Below, in pieces: positions 1-8,073 of a stretch of DNA of 64,000 bases. The stretch lies in NCBI RefSeq assembly GCF_029873475.1, contig NZ_CP123499.1, positions 434,001-498,000 of the forward strand, given 5' to 3'. Each line of letters opens with the position of its first letter. Position 1 is the first letter of the stretch. The DNA is from Arsenophonus sp. aPb. Its GTDB lineage: Bacteria; Pseudomonadota; Gammaproteobacteria; Enterobacterales; Enterobacteriaceae. The position numbers and the translations under genes were made by a program. The notes under the pieces were generated by a model that saw only the letters and a list, made by a program, of their open reading frames with translations, ran no database searches and had not been told where the DNA came from.

Positions 1-436
1 CATCTTCAACCATCGTAGGAATTTCATCGATAATCGCTTGATCAATATGTTGGATAACACCATGAAAACTATAATCGATAACCGCTTTGTTGGCCGCATA
101 TTGATGGTAGGTTTCCAGTTGATGATGCAAGCAACATCCTTTTGGGCCAAAACCCATATGATCGATGATGGTGGTGGTGCCACCGCAGGCAGCTGCACGA
201 GTACCGGTAAAAAAATCGTCACAACTACGCGCGAGCCCAGTATCAATATTGAAATGAGTATGGGCATCAACGCCACCAGGCATCACATAACACGCTTTAG
301 CTTGAATAACCTCGCAAGGTTCTGATGGGATAATATTGGGGCTAATTTGTTTGATAAGACCGTTTTCGATTAGAACATCACTTTGCTGTTGTCCATCAGC
401 ATTGACCACAATACCATCTTTGATCAGTAGGTTCAT
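1..436 (-). CDS. hyuA: D-phenylhydantoinase-type dihydropyrimidinase HyuA (N-terminal part, cut by window start)
   Basis: The first 145 codons read MNLLIKDGIVVNADGQ and continue closely to the E. coli HyuA (YgeZ) pattern, with the amidohydrolase metal motif DAHTH (His59, His61) and the stretch FFTGTRAAACGGTTTIIDHM. The family hydrolyses cyclic amides such as 5-substituted hydantoins and acts in the cytoplasm with a metal centre. The rest of the gene lies beyond position 1. A GGAGTTT ribosome-binding site sits 440-450. It follows ygeY in the same orientation, as in E. coli, so it should be the distal gene of the ygeW-ygeX-ygeY-hyuA operon; a perfect hairpin lies between ygeY and hyuA. Family assignment is firm; the natural substrate is not established. 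Confidence 0.93.
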   Translation of the reverse strand, partial: MNLLIKDGIVVNADGQQQSDVLIENGLIKQISPNIIPSEPCEVIQAKACYVMPGGVDAHTHFNIDTGLARSCDDFFTGTRAAACGGTTTIIDHMGFGPKGCCLHHQLETYHQYAANKAVIDYSFHGVIQHIDQAIIDEIPTMVED

Positions 437-453
437 GCGCAAACTCCATAATC

Positions 454-479
454 AGCCCTAATGCAGCGTCATTAGGGCT
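454..479 (-). other. Perfect 10-bp hairpin between ygeY and hyuA
   Basis: AGCCCTAATG (454-463) and CATTAGGGCT (470-479) are exact inverted repeats with a 6-nt loop. There is no T-run after it in the direction of transcription, so it looks like an mRNA stability or processing element, or a weak attenuator, rather than a full terminator. Confidence 0.55.
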
Positions 480-494
480 AAGCGAGTAAAAGGA

Positions 495-1712
495 TTATTT
501 TTTCAATTCAGATAGATAGGTTAGCGGAATTGAAGCATACATTGCGGCGCAAGTAACCAGATGTTCTTTCCAGGTTTTTTCGTTAGGCGCATGGGCCTCA
601 GCCTCTTTACCTGGACCAAATCCGATCACTGGAATACCATGGCGCCCCATAATCGATACACCATTAGTTGAGAAAGTCCATTTATCTACCACCGGTTGGC
701 TATGGAATAAGCCTTGCCAGGCCTTACTGAGGGTTTTTACTGTAATATGATCTTCTTCTACTTTCCAGGTAGGGAAATAGCAGTCAGTTGGATAAACTAA
801 ACCAGTCCAAGACGGGCGTTCATAGCGATACATGGAAACCGTCGCTTTGGTCTCCTTAACCGATGATAAGGCGCGGATCTCTTCTAATGCTCCTTGCCAA
901 GTTTCACCCCAAGTTAATCGTCGATCAATTGAGATAGCACAGCTATCGGCGACCGCACAGCGACTCGGCGAGGTATAAAAAATTTCCGACACTGTAAGTG
1001 TTCCTTTACCCAAGAACTCATCATTACCTAGCTGTTGGGTGAGTTGTTGTAGTTCTATCAATATTGGGCCCATTTTGAAGATGGCATTATCACCACGTTC
1101 TGGAGCGGAGCCGTGGCAGCTGAGCCCTTGAACCTCAACGCGAATTTCCATCCGTCCACGCTGTCCACGATAAATTTGGCAATCTGTTGGTTCGGTACTA
1201 ACGACAAACTCGGGTTTTATACCTGATTCTTCGATGATATATTGCCAGCAGAGACCGTCGCAATCCTCTTCTTGCACCGTACCCGTTACTAGCAGCGTGT
1301 ATTGGTCATCCAGGCCAAGATCTTTAATAATTTTACCGGCATAAACCATCGCTGCCATGCCGCCTTCTTGATCCGATGCGCCACGGCCGCCAATAATATT
1401 TTCTGTCTCCATACCTTGATAGGGATCGAAAGACCAATTCTTAACATTACCTATCCCGACCGTATCAATATGTGCATCCATCGCAATCAAATGAGGTCCA
1501 TGGCCAATATAACCAAGAATATTGCCCATTGGGTCGATATCAATTTTATCAAAACCCACTTTTTCCATTTCTTGTTTAATTCGGTGGATAACTTTTTTTT
1601 CATCACAACTTTCACTAGGAATAACGATCATGTCACGCAGAAAACGGCTCATGTCATCTTTATATTTTTTGGCGCTATCCAGAACTTTATCGAATGGAAC
1701 TTGCTTAACCAT
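495..1712 (-). CDS. ygeY: YgeY, M20-family metallohydrolase
   Basis: A 405-residue M20/ArgE-DapE type peptidase or deacylase, matching E. coli YgeY in length and context. The two-zinc site is visible as [10 protein letters not shown] (H-x-D), [10 protein letters not shown] and the EED pair in VQEEDCDGL; the lid or dimerisation domain follows, and a late His lies in EAHAPNEK. The start has a GGGAG ribosome-binding site (about 1722-1726). In E. coli the cluster has been linked to anaerobic purine/urate breakdown and to amino-acid-like intermediates such as diaminopropionate; the exact YgeY reaction remains uncertain. It is transcribed after ygeX with a 66-bp gap, in the presumed YgeV/sigma-54 operon. 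Confidence 0.92.
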   Translation of the reverse strand: MVKQVPFDKVLDSAKKYKDDMSRFLRDMIVIPSESCDEKKVIHRIKQEMEKVGFDKIDIDPMGNILGYIGHGPHLIAMDAHIDTVGIGNVKNWSFDPYQGMETENIIGGRGASDQEGGMAAMVYAGKIIKDLGLDDQYTLLVTGTVQEEDCDGLCWQYIIEESGIKPEFVVSTEPTDCQIYRGQRGRMEIRVEVQGLSCHGSAPERGDNAIFKMGPILIELQQLTQQLGNDEFLGKGTLTVSEIFYTSPSRCAVADSCAISIDRRLTWGETWQGALEEIRALSSVKETKATVSMYRYERPSWTGLVYPTDCYFPTWKVEEDHITVKTLSKAWQGLFHSQPVVDKWTFSTNGVSIMGRHGIPVIGFGPGKEAEAHAPNEKTWKEHLVTCAAMYASIPLTYLSELKK

Positions 1713-1778
1713 GTTGTTTACTCCCGTTATAAATTCCTATTTTTCAGCAATCATAAGATGCGTTTTAAAGGTCGTGCC

Positions 1779-2978
1779 TTATGCTAATGATGGGTGTTTG
1801 CCTTGCCAGACGACTTCGCGGTAGTGTTTAACGTCTGTATCCCCTTCGGTATTGATTAGCAATACAACGGCATCTTTAGTTAGTGCTAATTTTTCTCTTA
1901 ACGCATCGCGTTGTGGGTGGTAATGCACCGCTGCCAATACCCCTAAACCGACTGCACCCGATTCGCCGGATATAATGCGCGGATCTTTTTGGTATGGGTT
2001 ACCCAATACACGCATGCCGAGGGCAGCGACGGCATCTTGGCAAGAGAGAAATTGGCGGGCGCAGTTACGTAGTACCGTCCAGCCGAGTGGATTGGGCTCA
2101 CCACACGCTAACCCGGCCATAATTGTTGGCATATCGCCATCAACATTTACGATCTCGCCTTTTATACCGGAACGATATAGACAGTTAGCTAACTCAGGTT
2201 CAGTCACGACCGAATGCAATTGGTTAGCATCATAGACATCAGCCAAATAACCGAGTACGCCGCCGGCCATGGCACCAACGCCAGCTTGCAGAAAAACATG
2301 GCTCGGTCGAGAGATCCCCATTTGGTTCATTTGCTCGACCGCTTCATCGGCTAAAGTGGTATAGCCTTGCATGATCCAGGTAGGAATTTGGCTGTAACCT
2401 GGCCAGGCAGTGTCTTGAATAACTTGCCAGCCATGCCTTTTGGCGGTTTCCATTGTCATGCGGACGGTATCGTCATAATTCATATCGGTGACGATACACT
2501 CGGCACCAAGCGCCAGAATATGCTCAACCCTCTCCTGGGCTGAACCTTTGGGCATATAAATAACACTGTGCTGACCGAGTTGTTGGGCGGCCCAGGCAAC
2601 ACCACGCCCATGGTTACCGTCCGTTGTAGTAGTAAAGGTTATTTTTTCTGTCAGACTGTTTTTTAACTTTTCGAAAGAGAAATCATCGATATTAATATGG
2701 TATTTTTCACACAATAACTGGGCGATAGCATAGGTACTGCCCAACATTTTAAACGCATTCAGGCCAAAGCGTTGCGATTCATCTTTGACCAATATTTTGT
2801 CAACTTGAAACAGCTTTGCCAGTCCCTCTAGCGAATAGAGTGGTGTTGGTTGATAGTTGTCTATCTTTTGATGAAAATTCCGCGCCTTACGTGCTGCTTT
2901 ACGCGAAAATAAGTCGGATTTTTCACCAGTAAAGAAGCGATTTTGCGCGATATCTAACTTTAATGCAGAAATTGACAT
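1779..2978 (-). CDS. dpaL: Diaminopropionate ammonia-lyase (YgeX/DpaL)
   Basis: A 399-residue fold-type II PLP enzyme that splits 2,3-diaminopropionate into pyruvate and two ammonia. The Schiff-base lysine is in LNAFKMLGS (Lys77 counted from this start, the same number as in E. coli), and the phosphate-binding glycine loop is AGVGAMAGG. The substrate-side stretch TTTDGNHGRG is also present. The reading frame extends to a TTG six bases upstream, but ATG at 2978 has an AAGG ribosome-binding site at good distance and gives the E. coli numbering. It lies between ygeW and ygeY in one direction, so its pyruvate and ammonia probably feed the same catabolic route. Confidence 0.95.
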   Translation of the reverse strand: MSISALKLDIAQNRFFTGEKSDLFSRKAARKARNFHQKIDNYQPTPLYSLEGLAKLFQVDKILVKDESQRFGLNAFKMLGSTYAIAQLLCEKYHINIDDFSFEKLKNSLTEKITFTTTTDGNHGRGVAWAAQQLGQHSVIYMPKGSAQERVEHILALGAECIVTDMNYDDTVRMTMETAKRHGWQVIQDTAWPGYSQIPTWIMQGYTTLADEAVEQMNQMGISRPSHVFLQAGVGAMAGGVLGYLADVYDANQLHSVVTEPELANCLYRSGIKGEIVNVDGDMPTIMAGLACGEPNPLGWTVLRNCARQFLSCQDAVAALGMRVLGNPYQKDPRIISGESGAVGLGVLAAVHYHPQRDALREKLALTKDAVVLLINTEGDTDVKHYREVVWQGKHPSLA

Positions 2979-3047
2979 AGCCAACCTTATTTATTCATGA
3001 AAATACTTTTATGCTGTTAGCAGCCAATAAATGGCCGGACAGCAGCA

Positions 3048-4238
3048 TTATTTGACGCGTTTGTCAGCGTCTTTTATTAATTGCTCGAGGATCAAATCAG
3101 GTTGAGCGAATTTTCGTGCTAGGATCATGGCGGAGATGATATAGGGTTTCCAGCTAGCTTCTTTATAAGTCGCAATGCGATATTTTTCGAATACCCCTTC
3201 GGTGACTTCCCCTTCTCGGCAGGAAACACCAGAGATATCTGCCGGTAAGCAGTGCATATAGAGTGCTTTGCCGTTATGAGTAAGTGCCATCATTTCTTCT
3301 GTGCAGTGCCAGTTTTTATGATTCGCATTTTGCGCTAAGCAATGTTTTTCTAATGCTTTTAAGCCATCATGATCACTGTTTCGTAATAATGTTGTGCGTT
3401 GTTCCATCACTTTATAAGGTGCCCAAGATTTAGGGTAAACAATGTCCGCATCTTTGAAAGCTTGTTCCATACTATTAACCTGACGGAAAGTTCCGCCTGA
3501 TGCTTGGGCATTGTTTTGCGCGACGGCGACAACTTCAGGAATAAGTTCATAACCTTCAGGATGGGCTAATGTTACATCCATACCAAAACGCGTCATTAAT
3601 CCAATAATACCTTGGGGGACGGATAGTGGTTTGCCATAACTGGGTGAATAAGCCCAGGTCATGGCAATTTTTTTGCCCCTTAGGTTTTCCAGCGAGCCAA
3701 AGTGTTCACGTAACCAGGCTAAATCAGCCATTGATTGGGTTGGATGATCAATATCACATTGTAAATTAACTAACGCTGGACGTTGTGGTAGTACACCTTG
3801 TTGATAGCCTTCATCCAATGCGTCACCGACTTCACGCATATAAGCATTGCCGGCACCAAGATACATATCATCTCGAATCCCGATGGCATCGGCACAGAAG
3901 GAGATCATATTGGCAGTTTCACGAACTGTTTCACCATGGGCAATTTGCGATTTACCTTCGTCTAAATCTTGTTGGGTTAACCCTAACATATTCAATGCGG
4001 AAGCATAGGAGAAACGGGTTCGAGTGGAGTTGTCGCGAAAGATAGAAATACCTAAGCCATTGCGGAATACATTGGTTGCAATATTATCTGACCGCAGGGT
4101 TTTGAGTATGGCGGCAATATTTAGCACCTGAATTAACTCATCCTGACTTTGTTCCCAAGTCAACAAAAAATCTTTTTTGTGAAGGTTGGAGTGCAGTGCT
4201 TTGATATCCTTGAGCAATTTATTAATTGTTTTCATCAT
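3048..4238 (-). CDS. ygeW: YgeW, aspartate/ornithine-carbamoyltransferase-like protein
   Basis: A 396-residue member of the carbamoyltransferase superfamily. The carbamoyl-phosphate motif STRTR (in FRDNSTRTRFS), the DHPTQ motif and HCLP (in YMHCLPADISG) are all present, so the fold and phosphate site are intact. The YgeW subgroup is known to lack ordinary ornithine or aspartate specificity, and its true amino substrate is unknown; 2,3-diaminopropionate derivatives are often proposed from its neighbour ygeX. It is the first gene of the ygeW-ygeX-ygeY-hyuA unit. A sigma-54 promoter match lies about 85 bp upstream. Two ATGs (4238 and 4235) are possible; AGGAT lies just upstream. Confidence 0.93.
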   Translation of the reverse strand: MMKTINKLLKDIKALHSNLHKKDFLLTWEQSQDELIQVLNIAAILKTLRSDNIATNVFRNGLGISIFRDNSTRTRFSYASALNMLGLTQQDLDEGKSQIAHGETVRETANMISFCADAIGIRDDMYLGAGNAYMREVGDALDEGYQQGVLPQRPALVNLQCDIDHPTQSMADLAWLREHFGSLENLRGKKIAMTWAYSPSYGKPLSVPQGIIGLMTRFGMDVTLAHPEGYELIPEVVAVAQNNAQASGGTFRQVNSMEQAFKDADIVYPKSWAPYKVMEQRTTLLRNSDHDGLKALEKHCLAQNANHKNWHCTEEMMALTHNGKALYMHCLPADISGVSCREGEVTEGVFEKYRIATYKEASWKPYIISAMILARKFAQPDLILEQLIKDADKRVK

Positions 4239-4323
4239 AAAATCCTAATTTAAAATAGCTAGTCAGATAGCGAATATGCTGTGCAGAACTAAGCCAAGGA
4301 TCTGCATAAGCTATTGAAGTGAT

Positions 4324-4339
4324 ATCAATAAGCATGCCA
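4324..4339 (-). promoter_or_regulatory. Sigma-54 (-24/-12) promoter candidate for ygeW operon
   Basis: On the minus strand the sequence reads TGGCATG CTTA TTGAT, against the consensus TGGCACG-N4-TTGCA. The -24 GG and the -12 G keep the required spacing; the -12 GC is GA here. Predicted start is near 4312, giving a leader of about 75 nt. The neighbouring gene ygeV encodes a sigma-54 activator, which supports the call. Confidence 0.65.
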
Positions 4340-4382
4340 ATTTTTTAGCGTAAAATAAGAAAGGAGAGTTGATAGATAATAG

Positions 4383-4398
4383 CGTGATAATAATCACA
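4383..4398. promoter_or_regulatory. CRP-like site
   Basis: CGTGA-TAATAA-TCACA matches the CRP consensus TGTGA-N6-TCACA at 9 of 10 positions. It overlaps a second exact inverted repeat, TAATAATCA (4388-4396) and TGATTATTA (4404-4412). It lies about 45 bp upstream of the ygeW sigma-54 promoter and could also act on ygeV. Confidence 0.5.
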
Positions 4399-4700
4399 GA
4401 TAATGATTATTAAGGTAAGGGAATGAAAGCAAACAATAAATTTTTGCGTTATTGCTAGTATTTCCAGATTGATATTTCATGTACTGTATAGATGATAACT
4501 CTATCATTAAGAAATGATTCTATCCTTAATCAGGATCGGAGGCTAAAAATGACATCGTTGGCGATAAAATAAATAAAAAAATTAATTAAAAAATAACAGA
4601 GTTATCTTTATTAATATGTTCATTGAAATAATAAAAAACAATAAAATTACAATTTATAAATATAAATTTAATTTTTAATTATCGATATTTATTAATTCAT

Positions 4701-4729
4701 AATGATAATTTTGATACAGAATTATCATT
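4701..4729. repeat. Exact 9-bp inverted repeat upstream of ygeV
   Basis: AATGATAAT (4701-4709) and ATTATCATT (4721-4729) are exact inverted copies 11 nt apart, in the ygeV upstream region. It could be an activator-binding site for YgeV or another regulator; in AT-rich DNA chance is possible. Confidence 0.4.
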
Positions 4730-4795
4730 TTAATAATGAGCCTTGATATTTTACGATGGACGGTAATCGGGAAGAATCATTTTCTATCATTTAGG

Positions 4796-4835
4796 CTATA
4801 GGGAGCGATGTGATGTTATTGCACATGCCCTATAG
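4796..4835. promoter_or_regulatory. Compound palindrome in the ygeV leader
   Basis: Outer arms CTATAGGG (4796-4803) and CCCTATAG (4828-4835) are exact inverted repeats, and inner arms ATGTG (4808-4812) and CACAT (4822-4826) are nested inside with a nearly common centre. The element ends 48 nt before the ygeV start, so it is a strong candidate operator or autoregulatory site. Confidence 0.5.
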
Positions 4836-4883
4836 TTTATTAATTACGATATTAGTTGTGTAATAATTTAGAACATAAGGAAA

Positions 4884-6674
4884 ATGATCATGTTGGGTGT
4901 AAGTTCTCAATCTACTTTAATGCAGATCCAACCAACTATCCTGCGATTTACGAAAGTTCTTTCCCGTGTATTACAACTTGAAGTTGAAATTGTAGACGGT
5001 GCTTTAAGACGTGTGGCTGGATCAGGGCCTTATGGAAAGTATTTAGGGCAGAAGCTGGAACGAAATTCGCGTTTGTTACGTTACGTCATGCAAACTGGAA
5101 AAGAAAAGGTTGTCATCCAATCTCGCTTGGATCCATTGTGTGACGATTGTGAAAATAAAGTAAATTGTAAGGAAAAAGCGTTTTTAGGCACACCAATATT
5201 TTTCCAGGATGTTTGTGTCGGGGTAATCAGTTTGGTGGCTTTTACTCATGAGCAGCAGGAAAGAATAAAACATAATTTACATGAATTTTCTGATTATGTG
5301 CAGCATATTTCGACAATTTTTATTTCAAAATTATTAGACGAACAAAGTGGTGTAAATCATACCAGTAAAGCATTAATGACCTTAATTGATAATATTGATC
5401 AGGGGGTTTTGATATTAAGTAGTCGGAATAAATTAAAATTCGCCAATGCTATTGCACTTAATATACTCAATCTCAATTATGAAAAGATGATCGGCAAGAC
5501 ATTTACCATTCGGCCGCTAATTTATCAGGAAAGTGTTAACGGTGGTCATATGCAATATGTGATCTCTTGCGGAGATATATCAGAAATATTAACAGGACAA
5601 CTACATAATATACAAGATTATCAAATATTTTTAATGGCTTTTCATCAATTACCGCTTTATGCCAATTCTGCATTTGAATCTGATGAGCCCCACATTGAGC
5701 ATCTGGTTGGTGAATCACCACCAATGCGTAAATTGAAAAAATTAATTAGCCGTATTGCGCCTAGCCCTTCTAGTGTTTTGATTACTGGTGAAAGTGGTAC
5801 TGGTAAAGAGGTGGTTGCCAGAGCGATTCACAAATTAAGTCATCGTAGTAACAAAGCTTTTATTGCCATCAACTGTGCCGCTATTCCAGAACAGCTACTG
5901 GAAAGTGAGTTATTTGGCTATGTTAAAGGAGCCTTTACCGGTGCTTCAACTAATGGTAAACAAGGATTAATTCAGGCGGCTAACCAAGGAACACTGTTTT
6001 TGGACGAAGTCGGCGATATGCCACTGGTTATTCAGGCAAAGTTATTACGTGCAATCGAGGCGCGTGAAATTCAGCCAATTGGTGCCAGTAAAGCGATTGC
6101 GGTAGATATTCGAATTATTTCGGCCACCAATCAAAATCTAGAAAAATCTGTTCGTGAGGGCAAATTTCGCGAAGATCTCTATTATCGTTTGAATGTTATT
6201 CCTTTAGCTTTGCCACCATTACGAGAGCGTCAGGGAGACCTGCTATTACTTATTCACTATTTTCTTAATCTCCACACTAAGCGTCTTGGGCTCGTGTATC
6301 CAGGGGTTTCACAAGAGGTGTTAGAGTGTCTCAAAGTTTATCATTGGCCAGGAAATTTACGTGAACTGAGTAATTTGATGGAATATTTAATTAATGTTAC
6401 TTCTTCGGGAGATGTTATTGATATTGCATTACTTCCTCCCAATTTGGTGAGTCATCGTAAAAATGATTTTAAGGTTGAGACAGTAGTTGTTGCCAATATA
6501 GAGGAAAAGGAACAAGCTATTGATGGTGCGATTGTACTTGAAGATATGGAAAAACAGCTGATCCGTGAAGCCTTAAGCCGTTATGGCAGTAAAAAACAAG
6601 CCGCAAAAATGCTTGGCATTGGTATTGCTACTTTATACCGTAAGATCAAGCGCTATGAGTTGACATCTGGCTAG
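4884..6674 (+). CDS. ygeV: YgeV, sigma-54-dependent transcriptional activator
   Basis: A 596-residue enhancer-binding protein. Residues about 1-155 form a GAF/PAS-like sensory region containing a CxxC-x5-C cluster (Cys86, Cys89, Cys95); a PAS-like segment follows at about 160-255. The AAA+ domain has Walker A GESGTGKE (from Gly302) and the sigma-54 contact loop GAFTGA (349-354). The C-terminus has a Fis-type helix-turn-helix (KKQAAKMLGIGIATLYRKI). The start has an AAGG site at 4877-4880. It lies alone on the plus strand between the ygeW and xdh operons, exactly as in E. coli, and both flanking operons carry -24/-12 promoter matches. The inducing signal is unknown; the cysteines suggest metal, Fe-S or redox sensing (inference). 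Confidence 0.95.
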   Translation: MIMLGVSSQSTLMQIQPTILRFTKVLSRVLQLEVEIVDGALRRVAGSGPYGKYLGQKLERNSRLLRYVMQTGKEKVVIQSRLDPLCDDCENKVNCKEKAFLGTPIFFQDVCVGVISLVAFTHEQQERIKHNLHEFSDYVQHISTIFISKLLDEQSGVNHTSKALMTLIDNIDQGVLILSSRNKLKFANAIALNILNLNYEKMIGKTFTIRPLIYQESVNGGHMQYVISCGDISEILTGQLHNIQDYQIFLMAFHQLPLYANSAFESDEPHIEHLVGESPPMRKLKKLISRIAPSPSSVLITGESGTGKEVVARAIHKLSHRSNKAFIAINCAAIPEQLLESELFGYVKGAFTGASTNGKQGLIQAANQGTLFLDEVGDMPLVIQAKLLRAIEAREIQPIGASKAIAVDIRIISATNQNLEKSVREGKFREDLYYRLNVIPLALPPLRERQGDLLLLIHYFLNLHTKRLGLVYPGVSQEVLECLKVYHWPGNLRELSNLMEYLINVTSSGDVIDIALLPPNLVSHRKNDFKVETVVVANIEEKEQAIDGAIVLEDMEKQLIREALSRYGSKKQAAKMLGIGIATLYRKIKRYELTSG

Positions 6675-6680
6675 CGAAAA

Positions 6681-6715
6681 TGGGCTATGGTATGAATTTA
6701 AAAATACCATGCCCA
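6681..6715. terminator. Bidirectional terminator hairpin between ygeV and xdhC
   Basis: TGGGC-T-ATGGTAT pairs with ATACCAT-GCCCA around an A/T loop, with one bulged T. It lies in the 49-bp gap between two convergent genes. T-runs are short, so efficiency is unclear. Confidence 0.6.
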
Positions 6716-6723
6716 GAGATAAC

Positions 6724-7194
6724 TTATTCGCAGTGTTGAATAGCGTCCACGATCATTTGGTAACCGGTACAGCGACATAGATTACCGGCTAATCCATGTC
6801 GTATTTGCTTAATCGTTAATGGCTTGGTGCGCGGTTTGGCTAAAAAAGCAGTCGTTGCCATAATTAGGCCAGGCGTACAGAAGCCACATTGAACAGCACC
6901 CGTATTGGCATAGGCTTGTTGTATTTTTGATGCGACACCGTTAGCTAATTCGCCTTCTACGGTGCGAATGGTTTTATTTTGAGCCCAGATAGCTAAGTAG
7001 AGGCAGCTATCGATGGCGGTGTCATCGACGAGCACAGTGCAGGCACCACATTCACCGACCTGGCAGCCTAATTTAACGCTAAGTAAGCCTTCTGCCCGTA
7101 ACACCTCTGCCAGTGACATTGCTGGTGATAGAGTCAGTTGACGATGAATGCCATTAATATGACAATCGATCGTGGTTAACGTTTTGGCATTCAT
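6724..7194 (-). CDS. xdhC: XdhC, 2Fe-2S subunit of xanthine dehydrogenase
   Basis: A 156-residue electron-transfer subunit of a three-subunit molybdenum hydroxylase. All eight cluster cysteines are visible: [21 protein letters not shown] for the plant-ferredoxin-like [2Fe-2S] and CGFC ... CRCTGY for the second. The frame stays open 96 bases further upstream, but that extension would run deep into xdhB and is not like the family. ATG at 7194 overlaps the xdhB stop as ATGA and fits the E. coli protein, so translation is probably coupled. It is the last gene of xdhA-xdhB-xdhC. Confidence 0.95.
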   Translation of the reverse strand: MNAKTLTTIDCHINGIHRQLTLSPAMSLAEVLRAEGLLSVKLGCQVGECGACTVLVDDTAIDSCLYLAIWAQNKTIRTVEGELANGVASKIQQAYANTGAVQCGFCTPGLIMATTAFLAKPRTKPLTIKQIRHGLAGNLCRCTGYQMIVDAIQHCE

Positions 7195-8069
7195 ATAATT
7201 TCCCCTCCTGCGCGCATAACAGCTACATTTATGACTCGCTCGGTTAAAGTGTGGATCAGATGTAAGCGAAATTCTTTTTCCGCCCGCCATGATGTTCTTG
7301 GCGAAACATCGTGGCTCACCGCTTTACCAATCGTAACCAGCGTTTGCCGGGTGAGTGGTTGGCCGCGAGCAGCTTCTTCAGCATGCTTACAGCGTATCGG
7401 CGTTGGTGCAGCGACAGCAAAAGCTAGTTTGAGTTGTTGAAATTTCCCCTGTTTAATGTCACAAAGGGCAGAACAACCAATAGTGGCGATATCCATCGCA
7501 TCGCGCATAGCATATTTGAAGCTGGCGGCACCTTTGTCGCGATAATTTTCAGCTTTAAAATGAAAAGCGGTTAAAATCTCATTGGCAGCTAATGCGACTT
7601 TTCCAGGCCCAGTATGAAAGCCATTAATTGAGGTATAACGGCTCCCTTCTGGTGAAGCAATTTCCAGTGTTGCATCGTAGATAAGGGATGGACAAGCGGA
7701 ATCGGCGCTGGGTGCGCCATTACAAATATTACCACCGAAGGTAGCGACATTGCGTATTTGCGGGCCAGCGATCATGCTAGCGGCTTCAACCAGCGCTGGA
7801 AGATGTTGCTGAGCAATTGGATGATTGATTAATTCATTGAAAGTCGTACCCGATGCAATACGAATATTACCCGCCTGATCACACTGTATACCGCGTAATT
7901 CTGGCAAATCATGAATATCAATAATATGCTCAAAGTGTGAATTAAGGTGATGTAATTGGATCAAAACATCTGTTCCACCGGCCAATAATCGAGCCGTAGG
8001 ATTTTTTTCTAACAAGGCTACCGCGTGAGAGATATTGTCAGCACGGTGATAATTTTTAATGTCATACAT
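7191..8069 (-). CDS. xdhB: XdhB, FAD-binding subunit of xanthine dehydrogenase
   Basis: A 292-residue CO-dehydrogenase-flavoprotein type subunit. FAD-binding motifs are [12 protein letters not shown] near residue 30 and [19 protein letters not shown] near residue 110. It passes electrons from the Fe-S subunit to the final acceptor. Length equals E. coli XdhB. It lies 4 bp after xdhA and overlaps xdhC by 4 bp, so the three are one translational unit. Confidence 0.95.
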   Translation of the reverse strand: MYDIKNYHRADNISHAVALLEKNPTARLLAGGTDVLIQLHHLNSHFEHIIDIHDLPELRGIQCDQAGNIRIASGTTFNELINHPIAQQHLPALVEAASMIAGPQIRNVATFGGNICNGAPSADSACPSLIYDATLEIASPEGSRYTSINGFHTGPGKVALAANEILTAFHFKAENYRDKGAASFKYAMRDAMDIATIGCSALCDIKQGKFQQLKLAFAVAAPTPIRCKHAEEAARGQPLTRQTLVTIGKAVSHDVSPRTSWRAEKEFRLHLIHTLTERVINVAVMRAGGEII

Positions 8070-8073
8070 AAAT

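Larger units (their letters stand above)
4239..4883. other. Divergent control region between ygeW and ygeV
   Basis: 645 bp without a gene, very AT-rich. It holds a sigma-54 promoter match facing ygeW, a CRP-like site, and two long inverted repeats in the ygeV leader, each listed separately. I see no coding potential. Confidence 0.8.

Noticed and set aside
1302..1824. Plus-strand open frames opposite ygeY
   Set aside because: They lie fully or mostly antisense to the well-supported ygeY and show no ribosome-binding site or family features.
4809..4825. TGTGA...TGCACA in the ygeV leader as a CRP site
   Set aside because: The arms are one base too far apart for CRP (9 instead of 8 between TGTG and CACA); better explained by the nested palindrome.
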